In this document: positions 8,815 through 18,899 of the stretch, one piece after another | Layout of the letters: each line of letters starts with the position of its first letter | How positions within the stretch are numbered: the first letter of the stretch is position 1 | Source: Phyllobacterium sp. 21LDTY02-6 | Lineage (GTDB): Bacteria; Pseudomonadota; Alphaproteobacteria; Rhizobiales; Rhizobiaceae | Direction: 5' to 3' | Length of the DNA: 64,000 nucleotides | Assembly: GCF_023554255.2 (NCBI RefSeq) | Contig: NZ_JAMJWD020000007.1 | Span: 124,001-188,000, forward strand | Notes under the pieces: generated by a model | The model's input: the letters and a program-made list of their open reading frames with translations, nothing else | Databases searched by the model: none | Told to the model about the DNA's origin: nothing | Program-made: the position numbers and the translations under genes

Positions 8815-9104
8815 TGAAGCAACCTCCTAAGTTAGATCAGTACGATGGATCATGCACAATGAATGACAGATGAACAATAGATGAATTTTCTTGCGTTCCG
8901 GCGCTGTCTTCATCACGGTTTTGTAATGGAACCTTTCTGTATTCTTTTATTCTGACAGATGCCTGCACCGGTTCCCAGTGGCGGCTACACGTTGCTTTAG
9001 CGTATCCTGGCAATGGCAGCCGATTTTCGCGGTTTGGCCGTCGCCCGCATGGAACATTCCCGATTGGCGTCCGTTATCACTCCGTCAACGAAGGAGCGAA
9101 TGGC

Positions 9105-9356
9105 ATGGCAATCTTTTCCAGAAATTCCGATGATTTGCAGGGCGATCTCGAGGCGCAGATCAGAGCGCTGCGCAAGGAGATGTCCAATATATCCGCCAGT
9201 CTGTCGGATCTCGGCTCGGAGCATTTCGACGAGGTGAAGCGCGCTGCCAGCCGGCACGCCAGGGTCGCAGCCGATACGGCGCGGGAAAATCCCATTGCGA
9301 CGCTTGCGCTCGTTGCCGGTGCGGCACTTCTCATTGGCCTGTTTTCCCGTCGCTGA
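9105..9356 (+). CDS. DUF883/ElaB-like membrane-anchored protein, copy 1
   Basis: An 83-aa protein. The first 60 residues form a charged amphipathic helix (LEAQIRALRKEMSNISASL). A C-terminal hydrophobic anchor (ATLALVAGAALLIGLF) ends in basic residues, the layout of the ElaB/YqjD/DUF883 family of tail-anchored proteins. AAGGAG lies about 8 bp before the ATG. The next gene has the same architecture 40 bp downstream, so the two probably form an operon that arose by duplication. Confidence 0.75.
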   Translation: MAIFSRNSDDLQGDLEAQIRALRKEMSNISASLSDLGSEHFDEVKRAASRHARVAADTARENPIATLALVAGAALLIGLFSRR

Positions 9357-9396
9357 TTCCCGCCGCTGATCCCCACCGCCGATAAGGACGCCGACC

Positions 9397-9708
9397 ATGG
9401 ATGAAATGACTGAAAAGATGGAGAGCGAGGCCGACAAGGCGCGACTTCGGAGCGAAATCGAGCAATTGAAGAAGGATATCGCGGCCGTCAGCAAGACCCT
9501 CGCCGACAAGGGCAGCCAGATGTTCGACCGCATGACCGAGCAGGATGAGGCTTCGGCACTGGACGGGCTGAAGCAGCGGGGCTCGCGGGCCGCCAGTGCG
9601 ATCGGGCATCAGGCCCGGAGGATTGGCGACACGCCGACGCAGAATTCAGTTTCGACGCTGCTGATCATAGCCGGTCTCGGCATCGTCATCGGAATGCTCG
9701 CCCGGTAG
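9397..9708 (+). CDS. DUF883/ElaB-like membrane-anchored protein, copy 2
   Basis: A 103-aa protein with a long charged helix (residues 1-75, coiled-coil-like, RLRSEIEQLKKDIAAVSK) and a C-terminal membrane anchor (VSTLLIIAGLGIVIGMLAR). It resembles the upstream copy in layout and in the segment around the membrane-proximal Asn/Thr residues, with a longer linker. Such proteins sit at the inner membrane and some homologues bind ribosomes in stationary phase; that role is only a possibility here. Confidence 0.72.
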   Translation: MDEMTEKMESEADKARLRSEIEQLKKDIAAVSKTLADKGSQMFDRMTEQDEASALDGLKQRGSRAASAIGHQARRIGDTPTQNSVSTLLIIAGLGIVIGMLAR

Positions 9709-9732
9709 GCCTGCCGACGATCTCGCTTGCGA

Positions 9733-10275
9733 CTATCGGACCTGATCCAGCAGGCGCTTGCATTCCAGAAGATCGAACAGGGTTTCTTGCAAAAGAGCCC
9801 TGTTGTCTTTTGACAGGCGCTTGCTGTCGGCCGCTATCGGACCGTCGTCATCGCCCTTCATCAGCCCGAACAGGCGGCGCTGCGGTGCCGGACGAGGCCC
9901 GCCCATGACCGCTGCTTCTTCATCGGCATCAGCACGGTTCTGCTCTTCTTCCTGGCGCGCCGCAGCCTGTTTCTGCTGGGTAATCGCCTCTGCCGCAGCC
10001 GTATCGCCACTGCCGAGTGCAATGATGAACTGGGTTCCGTTCTCGCGAAGCAGCCGCTGCACGCCCTTGATCGTATAGCCCTGATCATAGAGCAGATGCC
10101 GGATACCCTTCAAAAGGTCGACATCGAGCGGACGGTAGTAGCGACGGCCACCACCGCGCTTCATCGGCTTGATGTGCGTGAAACGGGTTTCCCAAAAACG
10201 CAGCACGTGCTGTGGCAGATCGAGATCTTCTGCAACTTCGCTGATGGTTCTAAATGCGTCGGGACTCTTGTCCAT
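9733..10275 (-). CDS. MerR family transcriptional regulator
   Basis: A 180-aa regulator. The N-terminal MerR helix-turn-helix and wing are clear ([20 protein letters not shown], then [19 protein letters not shown]). The rest is a variable, acidic and Ala/Gln-rich region without the metal-binding cysteines of metal-sensing MerR proteins. A MerR gene directly after ihfA is a conserved order in Hyphomicrobiales. The effector is unknown. AAAGGGTG lies just upstream of the ATG. Confidence 0.9.
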   Translation of the reverse strand: MDKSPDAFRTISEVAEDLDLPQHVLRFWETRFTHIKPMKRGGGRRYYRPLDVDLLKGIRHLLYDQGYTIKGVQRLLRENGTQFIIALGSGDTAAAEAITQQKQAAARQEEEQNRADADEEAAVMGGPRPAPQRRLFGLMKGDDDGPIAADSKRLSKDNRALLQETLFDLLECKRLLDQVR

Positions 10276-10386
10276 GATTTCACCCTTTCAGGAGAAATTC
10301 TGATTCGACGTCTATATCAGCGATTTATACCCTATTTTTCAAGCTGAGGGCGAGATTCGCCCACAACTAATCCGGCAAAGGGCTTA

Positions 10387-10707
10387 TCAGGCTGATTTCT
10401 TCTTCCGGGCCTGATGCGAACGCAAGATGCGCTGCTTGAGAACATTGGACGCCTTGAACGTCATGACGCGGCGCGGCAGGATAGGCACTTCCTCGCCCGT
10501 CTTCGGGTTGCGCCCGATGCGTTCATTCTTGTCCCGGACCTGAAACGTGGCGAATGACGACAGTTTGACTGTCTCGCCTCGGACAATCGCGTCACAAACC
10601 TCATCGAGAATGGTTTCGACGAGTGATGCCGACTCCGTGCGTGATAGCCCTACCTTTCGATAGACTGCCTCAGCCAGATCAGCACGCGTAATGGTCTTAC
10701 CCCCCAT
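10387..10707 (-). CDS. ihfA: Integration host factor subunit alpha
   Basis: A 106-aa DNA-bending protein of the HU/IHF family that pairs with IHF-beta. Typical IHF-alpha features are [20 protein letters not shown] at the N-terminus, [20 protein letters not shown] and the DNA-arm motif [12 protein letters not shown] with the intercalating proline, followed by a basic tail (HQARKKKSA). It lies between fabH and merR on the same strand, as in related genomes. The Shine-Dalgarno sequence is weak. Confidence 0.96.
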   Translation of the reverse strand: MGGKTITRADLAEAVYRKVGLSRTESASLVETILDEVCDAIVRGETVKLSSFATFQVRDKNERIGRNPKTGEEVPILPRRVMTFKASNVLKQRILRSHQARKKKSA

Positions 10708-10817
10708 ACGATCTCAAAGCTCTCGTTTTGTTGCAAAACTATCAGGTGACAGCGGAAGTTATAGGATGAAAACCAATCGGGCAAGCAGCTTCCACAACTG
10801 CAATTTCAATCGGTTCC

Positions 10818-11789
10818 CTACCAACGTAGCAGAACTGCTCCCCACGTAAAGCCCCCGCCCATCGCCTCGAGCAGGACGAGATCGCCCTGCTTGATACGGC
10901 CGTCGGCAACCGCCGTGGCCAGTGCGAGGGGCACGGAGGCAGCCGAGGTATTGCCATGCTGATCGACCGTTATCACGACTTTTTCATCGGCCAGGCTGAG
11001 CTTCCTGGCCGAGGCGTCGATGATGCGCTTGTTCGCCTGGTGCGGCACGAACCAATCGACGTCGCTCGCGGTGATTCCCGCCTCGGCGAACGAGGCCTCG
11101 ATCACATCGGTGATCATGCCGACAGCATGTTTGAAGACTTCGCGACCCTCCATCCGCAGATGGCCGACCGTCTGCGTCGTCGATGGTCCGCCATCGACAT
11201 AGAGCTTTTCCTTGTGGCTGCCATCGGAACGCAGATTTGCCGTGAGTATGCCGCGGTCGGACGTAAGTCCCCGCCCTTCGCCCGCCTCGAGGACGACGGC
11301 GCCGGCACCGTCGCCGAACAGGACGCAGGTGGTGCGGTCCTTCCAGTCCAGGATGCGCGAAAACGTCTCCGACCCGATGACGAGCACCCGGCGCGCCATG
11401 CCGCCGCGAATGTAGAGATCGGCGGTGGTGATCGCATAGACGAAACCCGAGCAAACCGCCTGCATGTCGAAGGCGAAGCCGTGCTTCATGCCGAGCCGCG
11501 CCTGGATATCGACGGCGGTCGCGGGAAACGTGTTGTCCGGGGTCGACGTCGCGAGAATGATGAGGTCGATGTCGTCAGGCGTCAGGCCCGCATTGTCGAG
11601 CGCGGCACGGGCGGCGGCTTCGCCGAGCGAGGCGGTGGTCTCGCCCTCGCCCGCTATGTAGCGCTGCTTGATGCCGGTACGCTGCACGATCCATTCGTCG
11701 CTCGTCTCCACGATACCTTCGAGGTCGGCATTCTTGACCAGGCGTGCCGGTTTAGCGGCACCAATACCCTTGACGACGGAGCGGATCAT
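10818..11789 (-). CDS. fabH: Beta-ketoacyl-ACP synthase III
   Basis: A 323-aa cytoplasmic enzyme that condenses acetyl-CoA with malonyl-ACP to start type II fatty acid synthesis. The Cys-His-Asn triad is visible as [10 protein letters not shown] (Cys near 112), [12 protein letters not shown] (His near 250) and [12 protein letters not shown] (Asn near 280). The ATG begins immediately after the plsX stop codon, with AGGA inside the end of plsX, so the two are translationally linked. About 110 bp separate it from ihfA. Confidence 0.97.
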   Translation of the reverse strand: MIRSVVKGIGAAKPARLVKNADLEGIVETSDEWIVQRTGIKQRYIAGEGETTASLGEAAARAALDNAGLTPDDIDLIILATSTPDNTFPATAVDIQARLGMKHGFAFDMQAVCSGFVYAITTADLYIRGGMARRVLVIGSETFSRILDWKDRTTCVLFGDGAGAVVLEAGEGRGLTSDRGILTANLRSDGSHKEKLYVDGGPSTTQTVGHLRMEGREVFKHAVGMITDVIEASFAEAGITASDVDWFVPHQANKRIIDASARKLSLADEKVVITVDQHGNTSAASVPLALATAVADGRIKQGDLVLLEAMGGGFTWGAVLLRW

Positions 11790-12875
11790 TTATTTTTCCT
11801 GTTGTTCGGTTTCAACGTCTGCTGCTGGCTCCGGCTCGCCCTTGAAGGCGACGCCGACGGGGCTCTTGTGGAAGTGACCGAGATCCGCGGAGATCTTGTC
11901 GAGCAATCTGTTCTTGGCCATGTCGTAGCCCACATCGATGGCAGCCGCGAAACCGAGTGCATCCGTTCCGCCATGGCTCTTGATCACGATTCCGTTCAAA
12001 CCAAGGAAGACCCCGCCATTCGTCTTGCGGGGGTCCATCTTCTCCCGCAAGCGGTCGAAGGCGCCCTTGGCGAACAGATAGCCTATACGGGCCATCCATG
12101 TCCGGTTCATGGCATCACGCAGATATTGCGCAAATTGCTTCGCGGTGCCCTCGGCGGCCTTGAGCGCGATGTTGCCGGCGAAACCCTCGGTCACCACGAC
12201 GTCGACCGTGCCCTTGCCGATGTCATTGCCTTCGACGAAGCCGTAATATTCGAGGCTCGGCAGCGGGATTTCCTTCAGGATGCGGGCGGCATCCTTCACA
12301 TCGTCCTGGCCCTTTATCTCTTCCACGCCGACATTCAGCAGTCCGATGGTCGGCCGCTGTATCTCGAACAGCGCCCGCGCCATGGCGGCGCCCATCACCG
12401 CATAATCGACAAGCTGCTGCGCGTCGGCGCCGATCGTCGCGCCGATGTCGAGAACGATGCTTTCACCGCGCAGGGTCGGCCAGATCCCGGCGATCGCCGG
12501 CCGCTCCACATTCGCCATGGTGCGCAGGCAGAACTTCGACATCGCCATCAGCGCGCCGGTATTGCCGGCGGAGATGCAGGCGTCGGCCTCGTCGGTCTTC
12601 ACCGCTTCGATGGCGCGCCACATGGAGGACTTCCAGCGGCCATTGCGCAGCGCCTGGCTGGGCTTTTCGTCCATCCGGACGGAAACTTCGCAATGGTGGA
12701 ACGTGGAGGCCTTGGACAGGGCTTCATGCTTTGCCAGGATAGGCTGGACTTCTTCCTCGCGCCCGAAAATCACGAACCTGATATCGGGATGGCGCTCCAG
12801 CGCCATGGCCATGGCCGGGATGACGACCTCAGGACCGAAATCGCCGCCCATGGCATCAATGGAAATTCTGATCAC
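11790..12875 (-). CDS. plsX: Phosphate acyltransferase PlsX
   Basis: A 361-aa enzyme that makes acyl-phosphate from acyl-ACP for phosphatidic acid synthesis. The N-terminus [19 protein letters not shown] is diagnostic. Further family segments are [15 protein letters not shown] ([14 protein letters not shown]) and [13 protein letters not shown]. The start is GTG at 12875, chosen because the family begins directly with the ISIDAMGGD segment and AGGACA lies about 8 bp upstream. A longer in-frame start at 12992 adds an unrelated extension. Its stop abuts fabH. Confidence 0.96.
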   Translation of the reverse strand: MIRISIDAMGGDFGPEVVIPAMAMALERHPDIRFVIFGREEEVQPILAKHEALSKASTFHHCEVSVRMDEKPSQALRNGRWKSSMWRAIEAVKTDEADACISAGNTGALMAMSKFCLRTMANVERPAIAGIWPTLRGESIVLDIGATIGADAQQLVDYAVMGAAMARALFEIQRPTIGLLNVGVEEIKGQDDVKDAARILKEIPLPSLEYYGFVEGNDIGKGTVDVVVTEGFAGNIALKAAEGTAKQFAQYLRDAMNRTWMARIGYLFAKGAFDRLREKMDPRKTNGGVFLGLNGIVIKSHGGTDALGFAAAIDVGYDMAKNRLLDKISADLGHFHKSPVGVAFKGEPEPAADVETEQQEK

Positions 12876-13048
12876 TATCGATTGTCCTGTCCTGTTCCGT
12901 TCTTGCAAGGCTTTGATAAGACTCGGCGGAAAATAGTCATTTTGCCCGGGCGTACAACCGGATTCTGCCTGAGAGGGCCCAGCCGGCCCCAAAATCGTGA
13001 AACTCCCCCATCGTCTCGCCGCTACTTAGGCGCAAGCCCCGTCCGCGA

Positions 13049-13612
13049 TCAAGTCTTCTGTTTCCAGTCCTTCAAGCCCGCGAAAGGGTTGGGCGCGCGT
13101 TCCTCCTCCGCGTCCCCGACGGTCAGGGTGACGGCAGGCGCTTCCTCCACGCCCGGCTTGCGCGGATAGGGATCGATTTCGAGCTCGAAGAATTCCTCGG
13201 CAATGGCGCCGATGTCGAGGCTGTCGCCGGAAAACGGCTCGGGCACGTCCGGCCCTTCGGCGTCGATGATCAGTTCGCCCGCATCGTCGGTGGGCAGGCG
13301 CGCCAGCCGCGAGTTCTCCGGCACGAACAGGCTGTCGACCTGCGTCTCTAGGCGCGCCTCGACCGGCTCCAGCGTCACGATACATTGCTGGACGATATCG
13401 GCGCTGACCGTGCCCTTCACCCGCACGCCTTCCTTCTTCCAGGGCAGGACCTGCAGCTCGGCGACAAAGGACTTCACATCTTCCAGCGCATGGAAATCAC
13501 GCAGCGCCCGGCGTTCGCGTTCATCCGCCTCGATCTTTACGGTCAGCCCCTTCTGGGCCAGCCTGTTCACCGATACGGGGTAGCTCAGTGCGCCCTCGGC
13601 CTCTTGTCTCAT
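13049..13612 (-). CDS. YceD/DUF177 family protein
   Basis: A 187-aa protein of the DUF177 (YceD) family, encoded next to plsX in many bacteria. It shows family features in VKGTVSADIVQQCIVTLEPV with the conserved Cys, and the acidic C-terminal region PYPRKPGVEE. YceD proteins have been linked to 23S rRNA synthesis or stability and chloroplast homologues to rRNA accumulation, but the mechanism is unclear. It sits 10 bp downstream of the ubiquinol-cytochrome c chaperone gene in the same operon. Confidence 0.88.
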   Translation of the reverse strand: MRQEAEGALSYPVSVNRLAQKGLTVKIEADERERRALRDFHALEDVKSFVAELQVLPWKKEGVRVKGTVSADIVQQCIVTLEPVEARLETQVDSLFVPENSRLARLPTDDAGELIIDAEGPDVPEPFSGDSLDIGAIAEEFFELEIDPYPRKPGVEEAPAVTLTVGDAEEERAPNPFAGLKDWKQKT

Positions 13613-13622
13613 GGCGATACTC

Positions 13623-14177
13623 TCATATAGCGGCAGCGGCCAGGCCGGCGGCGGGGAAAGTCAGTTCCCCCTTGGCCATGGCCTCGTCATCCTGCGTTTC
13701 CAGGTGTGACTGGCACTTTAGTACATATTGCGCCAATGCACGACTTCCCGTCCAGTTCTGCTCCTCCGGCCGGACATTGCGCGCAAGGGCGGCCACGAGC
13801 GCTTCAAGGTCGTCCGCCGCCAGCGCCTTGTCATAGGCATCGACGCGGCCATAGAACATGCGCGCGAGTTTCTTCATGCGCTTGGGGACGCCCGAATCCC
13901 CGATACCGAGTTCCCGCAGCGAATGATCGACATCGCGAAAGAACTCGTCGGTCACGTCCTGCCCGATCGATTTGAGCGCCTCGCCCCTACCTTTGATACG
14001 CCTTATGAACAGAAATACATGCAATGAGAGCATTTCGTAGCGCCCAAGCGGTGAATCCGGCACATCGATGTCCGAATATAAGTATGGCTGCCGCGCCGCT
14101 GCCACGATCCTGTCGTAGAGCGCGGTCGTTATCGCCTCGTTTGCTTTGGCCCTGCGGCTGAATAAACTGAGTATCAT
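13623..14177 (-). CDS. Ubiquinol-cytochrome c chaperone (CBP3/UQCC1 family)
   Basis: A 184-aa protein of the ubiquinol-cyt_C_chaperone family. Mitochondrial homologues (Cbp3, UQCC1) help assembly of cytochrome b into complex III. Family segments are YLYSDIDVPDSPLGRYEMLSLH-like text near residue 35, FFRDVDHSLRELGIGD and VPKRMKKLARMFYGR. The start at 14177 gives the usual N-terminus (MILSLFSRR); the longer reading from 14237 would run into the divergent bamE promoter. It heads the operon continuing to yceD. Confidence 0.9.
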   Translation of the reverse strand: MILSLFSRRAKANEAITTALYDRIVAAARQPYLYSDIDVPDSPLGRYEMLSLHVFLFIRRIKGRGEALKSIGQDVTDEFFRDVDHSLRELGIGDSGVPKRMKKLARMFYGRVDAYDKALAADDLEALVAALARNVRPEEQNWTGSRALAQYVLKCQSHLETQDDEAMAKGELTFPAAGLAAAAI

Positions 14178-14289
14178 AGAGTCGAGCTTTCCATTGCGCC
14201 GCGTGCAACATGAGTCGCTTGTTGCATCGGGCCGCAAGGTGGTTTACCGAAGTTCTGCGGGCAGCGAAAGACTTGCGCCCCAGTTTGAA

Positions 14290-14802
14290 ATGGAGATGTC
14301 GTTGCTGCAGCGGATTTTCAAGACCCCTATTCTACGCGGGCATCTGATTGCCGGAGGGCTTGTCATGGCCACCGGGCTTGCCGGCTGCAATACTGCCGGT
14401 CTCAACCCATCCGAAACCCTGACCCAGGGTTATGTTCTTGACGAAAAGGCGCTCGAATTCGTTCCGGTCGGCTCGAGCCGCGAGCAGGTGATCCTCTCGC
14501 TCGGCAGCCCATCGACGACGGCGACCTTCGACAATGAAGTCTTCTATTACATTTCCCAGACCCGGCACCGCAGCGTCGCTTTCATGCAGCCCAAGGTGAC
14601 CGACCGCCGCATCCTCGCTGTCTATTTCGACAAGGACGGCAAGGTGGCGAGCATATCCAATTACGGCCTGCAGGACGGCAAGGTGTTCGACTTCATCTCG
14701 CGCACGACCCCGACGGGCGGCAAGGACCTCTCCTTCCTCGGCCAGTTGCTGGCCGGCGTCGGCAAGGCGCCGCCTTCGCTTGGAAACAGCGGTCCGCGCT
14801 GA
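14290..14802 (+). CDS. bamE: Outer membrane assembly lipoprotein BamE (SmpA/OmlA domain)
   Basis: A 170-aa lipoprotein. The type II signal peptide ends in GLAGC. The SmpA/OmlA fold follows (LTQGYVLDEKALEFVPVGSS, REQVILSLGSPSTTATF, VTDRRILAVYFDKDGKV). BamE is a lipoprotein of the complex that inserts beta-barrel proteins into the outer membrane. ATG codons at 14290 and 14296 are both possible; the first is used. It is divergent from the UQCC-like chaperone and ends before a strong terminator shared with hppA. Confidence 0.9.
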   Translation: MEMSLLQRIFKTPILRGHLIAGGLVMATGLAGCNTAGLNPSETLTQGYVLDEKALEFVPVGSSREQVILSLGSPSTTATFDNEVFYYISQTRHRSVAFMQPKVTDRRILAVYFDKDGKVASISNYGLQDGKVFDFISRTTPTGGKDLSFLGQLLAGVGKAPPSLGNSGPR

Positions 14803-14828
14803 TCCGCCAACGCAAGAACCAGAACAGG

Positions 14829-14863
14829 AAAAGCCCGCGAAACACAGGTTTCGCGGGCTTTTT
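14829..14863. terminator. Bidirectional intrinsic terminator between bamE and hppA
   Basis: A long GC-rich hairpin with stem AAAAGCCCGCGAAAC pairing GTTTCGCGGGCTTTT around a 4-nt ACAG loop. It is flanked by T-runs on both strands, so it can stop transcription of bamE (plus) and hppA (minus). Confidence 0.92.
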
Positions 14864-14877
14864 CGTTTGTCGCGGGG

Positions 14878-17031
14878 CTAGTGCGCCAGGACGGCGAGCA
14901 GCAGCAGGGCGACGATATTGGTGATCTTGATGGCCGGATTGACGGCAGGACCCGCCGTATCCTTGTAGGGATCGCCGACCGTATCGCCGGTGACCGACGC
15001 CTTGTGGGCTTCGGACCCCTTCAGATGGCGCGTGCCATCCTTGTCGACGAAGCCATCCTCGAAGGACTTCTTCGCATTGTCCCAGGCGCCGCCGCCGGAG
15101 GTCATCGATATGGCGACGAAAATGCCATTGATGATGACGCCGAGCAGGGAAGCGCCGAGCGCCGCGAATGCCGAGGCCTTCGAACCGGATATGACCAGCA
15201 CGCCGAAATAGACGACGAGCGGCGCAAGCACCGGCAGCAGCGAGGGCACCACCATTTCGCGGATGGCCGCCCGCGTCAGTATATCCACCGCGCGCGCATA
15301 GTCGGGCCGTTCCGTGCCCTGCATGATGCCGGGCTTTTCGCGGAACTGCCTGCGCACTTCCTCGACCACCGATCCCGCTGCGCGGCCGACGGCTGTCATT
15401 GCAATGCCGCCGAACAGATAGGGGATGAGCCCGCCGAAGATCAGACCGGCCACCACATAGGGATTGGACAATTCGAACGAGACTTCGCCGATACCCTTGA
15501 AATAGGAGAACAGCGTCGATCCATCCTTGTTGGCTTCCGATATGAAATATTGCAGGTCGTTGGCATAGGCCGCGAACAGCACCAGCGCGCCGAGACCGGC
15601 CGAACCGATGGCATAGCCCTTGGTCACGGCTTTCGTCGTATTGCCCACGGCATCGAGCGCATCGGTCGATTTGCGGACTTCAGGATCGAGACCCGACATT
15701 TCCGCAATGCCGCCGGCATTGTCCGTGACGGGCCCGAAAGCATCGAGCGCCACGATCATGCCGGCTATGCCGAGCATGGCGGTAACGGCGATGCCGGTGC
15801 CGAACAGGCCGGCAAGCTGGTAGGTGGAGATGATGCCGCCGACGATGACCAGGGCCGGAAGCGCGGTCGATTCAAGCGAGACCGCCAGGCCCTGGATGAC
15901 GTTGGTGCCGTGGCCGGTAACGGAGGCCTGGGCGATCGAATTCACCGGGCGCTTGTTGGTGCCGGTATAATATTCGGTGATGACGACGATCAGGCCGGTG
16001 ACCACGAGCCCGATCAGCCCGCAGATGAAAAGGTTCGCCCCGGTGATCGACTGGCCGGCGACCGTGCCGATCTCGCCCCAGCCGATGGTGAGCGAGGTCG
16101 CCAGACCAAGCCCCGCGATGGAAAGCAGGCCCGTCACGATCAGGCCCTTGTAGAGCGCGCCCATGATCGAGTTGTTGGCGCCGAGCTTGACGAAGAAGGT
16201 CCCGGCTATCGAGGTGACGATGCAGGCGCCGCAGATCGCGAGCGGGTAGAGCATGACCGTTGCGAGCACGGGCGTCGCGGCAAAGAAGATCGCACCGAGC
16301 ACCATGGTGGCGACGATGGTCACCGCATAGGTCTCGAACAGATCGGCCGCCATGCCGGCACAGTCGCCGACATTATCGCCCACATTGTCGGCGATCGTGG
16401 CGGGATTGCGGGGATCGTCCTCCGGGATACCCGCTTCCACCTTGCCGACGAGATCGCCGCCGACATCCGCACCCTTGGTGAAGATACCGCCGCCGAGACG
16501 GGCGAAGATCGAAATCAGCGAAGCGCCGAAGCCCAGCGATACGAGTGCATCGATCACCGTGCGGTCGGCCGGCTGATAGCCGAGCGGACCGGTGAGCACC
16601 CAGTAATAGACGGCAACCCCAAGGAGGGCGAGACCCGCAACCAGCATGCCGGTGATCGCACCGGATTTGAAGGCGATCTCAAGGCCTGCGGCCAGGCTGC
16701 GCGATGCAGCCTGCGCCGTGCGGACATTGGCGCGCACGGAAACGTGCATGCCGATGAAGCCGGCGAGGCCCGAAAGAACGGCTCCCACGAGGAAGCCGAA
16801 GGCCGCAGTCCCCGTCAATAGCAGCCAGACGGCGATGAATACGACGATGCCGACAATGGCGATCGTGGTGTACTGACGTGTGAGATAAGCTTGTGCGCCT
16901 TCGCGGATTGCACCAGCGATTTCTTGCATGCGTGCCGTGCCCTGGTCCGCTGCGAGCACCGATTTGGTGGCCCATACAGCGTAAACGACAGACAGCAGAC
17001 CGCAGGCAATGACCAGAAACAGTATTGTCAT
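14878..17031 (-). CDS. hppA: Membrane proton-translocating pyrophosphatase (K+-independent type)
   Basis: A 717-aa integral membrane enzyme with about 16 transmembrane segments that hydrolyses pyrophosphate and pumps protons. The substrate-binding motif [20 protein letters not shown] and the following [18 protein letters not shown] are intact. The segment [12 protein letters not shown] near residue 470 has the Lys and Thr that mark potassium-independent H+-pumping enzymes; potassium-dependent ones have Ala there. Its end is covered by a bidirectional terminator. Upstream lie about 220 bp without a gene before nusB. Confidence 0.97.
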   Translation of the reverse strand: MTILFLVIACGLLSVVYAVWATKSVLAADQGTARMQEIAGAIREGAQAYLTRQYTTIAIVGIVVFIAVWLLLTGTAAFGFLVGAVLSGLAGFIGMHVSVRANVRTAQAASRSLAAGLEIAFKSGAITGMLVAGLALLGVAVYYWVLTGPLGYQPADRTVIDALVSLGFGASLISIFARLGGGIFTKGADVGGDLVGKVEAGIPEDDPRNPATIADNVGDNVGDCAGMAADLFETYAVTIVATMVLGAIFFAATPVLATVMLYPLAICGACIVTSIAGTFFVKLGANNSIMGALYKGLIVTGLLSIAGLGLATSLTIGWGEIGTVAGQSITGANLFICGLIGLVVTGLIVVITEYYTGTNKRPVNSIAQASVTGHGTNVIQGLAVSLESTALPALVIVGGIISTYQLAGLFGTGIAVTAMLGIAGMIVALDAFGPVTDNAGGIAEMSGLDPEVRKSTDALDAVGNTTKAVTKGYAIGSAGLGALVLFAAYANDLQYFISEANKDGSTLFSYFKGIGEVSFELSNPYVVAGLIFGGLIPYLFGGIAMTAVGRAAGSVVEEVRRQFREKPGIMQGTERPDYARAVDILTRAAIREMVVPSLLPVLAPLVVYFGVLVISGSKASAFAALGASLLGVIINGIFVAISMTSGGGAWDNAKKSFEDGFVDKDGTRHLKGSEAHKASVTGDTVGDPYKDTAGPAVNPAIKITNIVALLLLAVLAH

Positions 17032-17251
17032 GCCACTCCCTCAGATTTGACCGGAAAACCCCTCCCCGGGTCAGGTTCGGTACGGCACACGGAGCTGCCA
17101 GGCCGGCAGAGACGCGACCGCATCCGTTAGGAGTAACCTAGCCTACGGGCACGTCAAGGGCTTTCGCATGGGGGAGCGACGGCCGGGAATGCCGGCCGCA
17201 AGGTCGATGGCGGGCCTGTGCCCGCATTTGCGGAAGCGGGATCGTTGCCGG
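17032..17251. other. Non-coding interval between nusB and hppA
   Basis: About 220 bp without a supported gene. It probably holds the hppA promoter on the minus strand and a GC-rich leader with short inverted repeats (for example TGCCGGCCTGGCA and GTTACTCCTAAC on the minus strand). A perfect 7-bp hairpin CGGCCGG/CCGGCCG sits at 17180-17198 without a T-run. No known riboswitch was recognised. Confidence 0.5.
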
Positions 17252-17758
17252 TCAGCGGCGGGGCGTCTTGACGCCCCTGCTTTCGCCGCGGATCTCATAG
17301 GCCAGCCGGTCGAGCACGGCATTGACGAGCTTCGGCTCGTCTTCGGTGTAGAAGGCCTTGGCGATATCGACATATTCCGAAACGATGACGGCCGTCGGAA
17401 CATCCGCCTTGTTCTTCAATTCCCAGATGCCGGCGCGCAATATGGCGCGCAGCGTCGAATCGAGCCGTGACAGCGGCCAGTCTTCCGTCAGCGTCTGGCG
17501 GATCATCGGGTCGAGCGTCGTCTGTGCCGCGACGACACCGGAGACGATGCCGCGAAACCATTGCGGGTCGGCGTCGAGATATTGCTTGCCGTCCACCTCT
17601 TTGCCGAGGCGGTGGGCCTCATATTCGGCCACCACTTCGAGGACCCCGGTTCCCGCGACATCCATCTGGTAGAGCGCCTGGACGGCGGCGAGACGCGCGA
17701 CGCCGCGCTTGTTGGCGGGTTTGACGGCGGGATTGTTTGGTTCAGTCGAATTGGGCAT
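17252..17758 (-). CDS. nusB: Transcription antitermination factor NusB
   Basis: A 168-aa RNA-binding helical protein that, with NusE, binds boxA in rRNA operons. Family segments are [19 protein letters not shown] near the N-terminus and [35 protein letters not shown] text in the C-terminal half, ending [13 protein letters not shown]. The start at 17758 lies 2 bp after the ribH stop with GGAG upstream, so it is coupled to the riboflavin genes. A longer start at 17857 overlaps ribH and lacks family support. Confidence 0.95.
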   Translation of the reverse strand: MPNSTEPNNPAVKPANKRGVARLAAVQALYQMDVAGTGVLEVVAEYEAHRLGKEVDGKQYLDADPQWFRGIVSGVVAAQTTLDPMIRQTLTEDWPLSRLDSTLRAILRAGIWELKNKADVPTAVIVSEYVDIAKAFYTEDEPKLVNAVLDRLAYEIRGESRGVKTPRR

Positions 17759-17760
17759 CG

Positions 17761-18222
17761 TCAGGCTCCGAACTTTTCCTTGAGCGCGATCATCGTCAAG
17801 GCCGCGCGCGCTGCAAAGCCGCCCTTGTCCTTGTCTTCGCGGCGGGCGCGAACCCAAGCCTGCTCTTCGTTTTCCACGGTCAATATGCCATTGCCGATGG
17901 CAATGCTTTCCTCCACCGAAAGGTCCATCAGGGCCCGGCAGGATTCGTTCGAGACGATGTCGAAATGGTAGGTTTCGCCGCGAATGACGGTGCCGAGCGC
18001 AACGAAGCCGTCATATTCGGTGCCGCCCTCTTCCGCGCCGTCGAGTGCGAAGGAGATGACCGCCGGAATCTCGAGCGCGCCTGGAACCGTAACCACTTCA
18101 TAGGTGGCATTGGCTTCTTCCAATGCCAGTTTGGCGCCATTCAGCAGCGCATCGGACAATTCTTCATAGAAGCGCGCTTCCACAATAAGCAGATGTGGCG
18201 CCTGCGCCTTTTTCTTGGACAT
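17761..18222 (-). CDS. ribH: 6,7-dimethyl-8-ribityllumazine synthase
   Basis: A 153-aa enzyme of riboflavin synthesis that condenses the 5-amino-6-ribitylamino uracil with the C4 unit. Motifs are [33 protein letters not shown] and [16 protein letters not shown] with the conserved catalytic His. Family length is typical. About 50 bp separate it from ribE, and it overlaps closely with nusB in the same operon. Confidence 0.97.
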   Translation of the reverse strand: MSKKKAQAPHLLIVEARFYEELSDALLNGAKLALEEANATYEVVTVPGALEIPAVISFALDGAEEGGTEYDGFVALGTVIRGETYHFDIVSNESCRALMDLSVEESIAIGNGILTVENEEQAWVRARREDKDKGGFAARAALTMIALKEKFGA

Positions 18223-18273
18223 GGACCGCTCCAGGAGAGATAAAACCGGCCCTCGGGCCGTTGGAATGTCGTC

Positions 18274-18888
18274 CTAGGCCGATTTCGGATATTCTGCAAG
18301 TCGTGCAGCGTATCTGGCCATCTGGTCGATCTCGATATTGAGCCTGTCGCCGACCTTGCGCTCGCCCCATGTCGTCACTTCGAGCGAATGGCGGATCAGC
18401 AGCACGTCGAATTCGCTGCCATTGACCTGATTGACGGTCAGGGATGTGCCATCGAGGGCGATCGAGCCCTTCGGCGCGATGAACCGTGCGAGATTCTCCG
18501 GCGCACGGATGGTGAAGCGAACCGCCTCGCCCTCATCCTCGCGCGCCGTGATTTCGGCCATGGCGTCGACATGGCCCGAGACGAGATGGCCGCCCATCTC
18601 GTCGCCGAGCTTCAGCGATCGCTCGAGATTGATGCGGGTGCCGGTCTTCCATCGCGAGATCGTGGTGAGGCGCAGCGCCTCCTCCCAGGCCTCCGCCTCG
18701 AACCAGCGCGCATTGGAGCCCTTTTCGGGCAATGTCGTCACCGTCAGGCATACGCCGGAACAGGAGATGGAGGCGCCGATTTCGATTGTCTCGGGATCGT
18801 AATTCGTTTCGATACGCAGCAGAACGCCTTCGTTCAGCGGCTTAACCTGGCCGATCCGGCCGATATCCGTCACAATACCCGTAAACAT
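18274..18888 (-). CDS. ribE: Riboflavin synthase, alpha chain
   Basis: A 204-aa enzyme that dismutates two lumazine molecules to riboflavin. Two tandem lumazine-binding repeats are seen, the first starting MFTGIVTDIG and ending near the middle, the second starting MGGHLVSGHVDAMAEI. The family motifs ISCSGVCLTV and SIALDGTSLTVNQV mark the two halves. The symbol ribC is also used for this gene. It lies 11 bp downstream of ribD. Confidence 0.97.
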   Translation of the reverse strand: MFTGIVTDIGRIGQVKPLNEGVLLRIETNYDPETIEIGASISCSGVCLTVTTLPEKGSNARWFEAEAWEEALRLTTISRWKTGTRINLERSLKLGDEMGGHLVSGHVDAMAEITAREDEGEAVRFTIRAPENLARFIAPKGSIALDGTSLTVNQVNGSEFDVLLIRHSLEVTTWGERKVGDRLNIEIDQMARYAARLAEYPKSA

Positions 18889-18899
18889 TGGCAGTTTCC

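Noticed and set aside
17032-17140. Riboswitch or signal recognition particle-like RNA upstream of hppA
   Set aside because: The segment has short inverted repeats but neither the SRP GGAAG...GCAGCC loop nor a TPP/FMN riboswitch core was found.
17180-17198. Terminator after nusB
   Set aside because: A perfect 7-bp hairpin exists, but no T-run follows on the minus strand, so it is only mentioned in the interval note.
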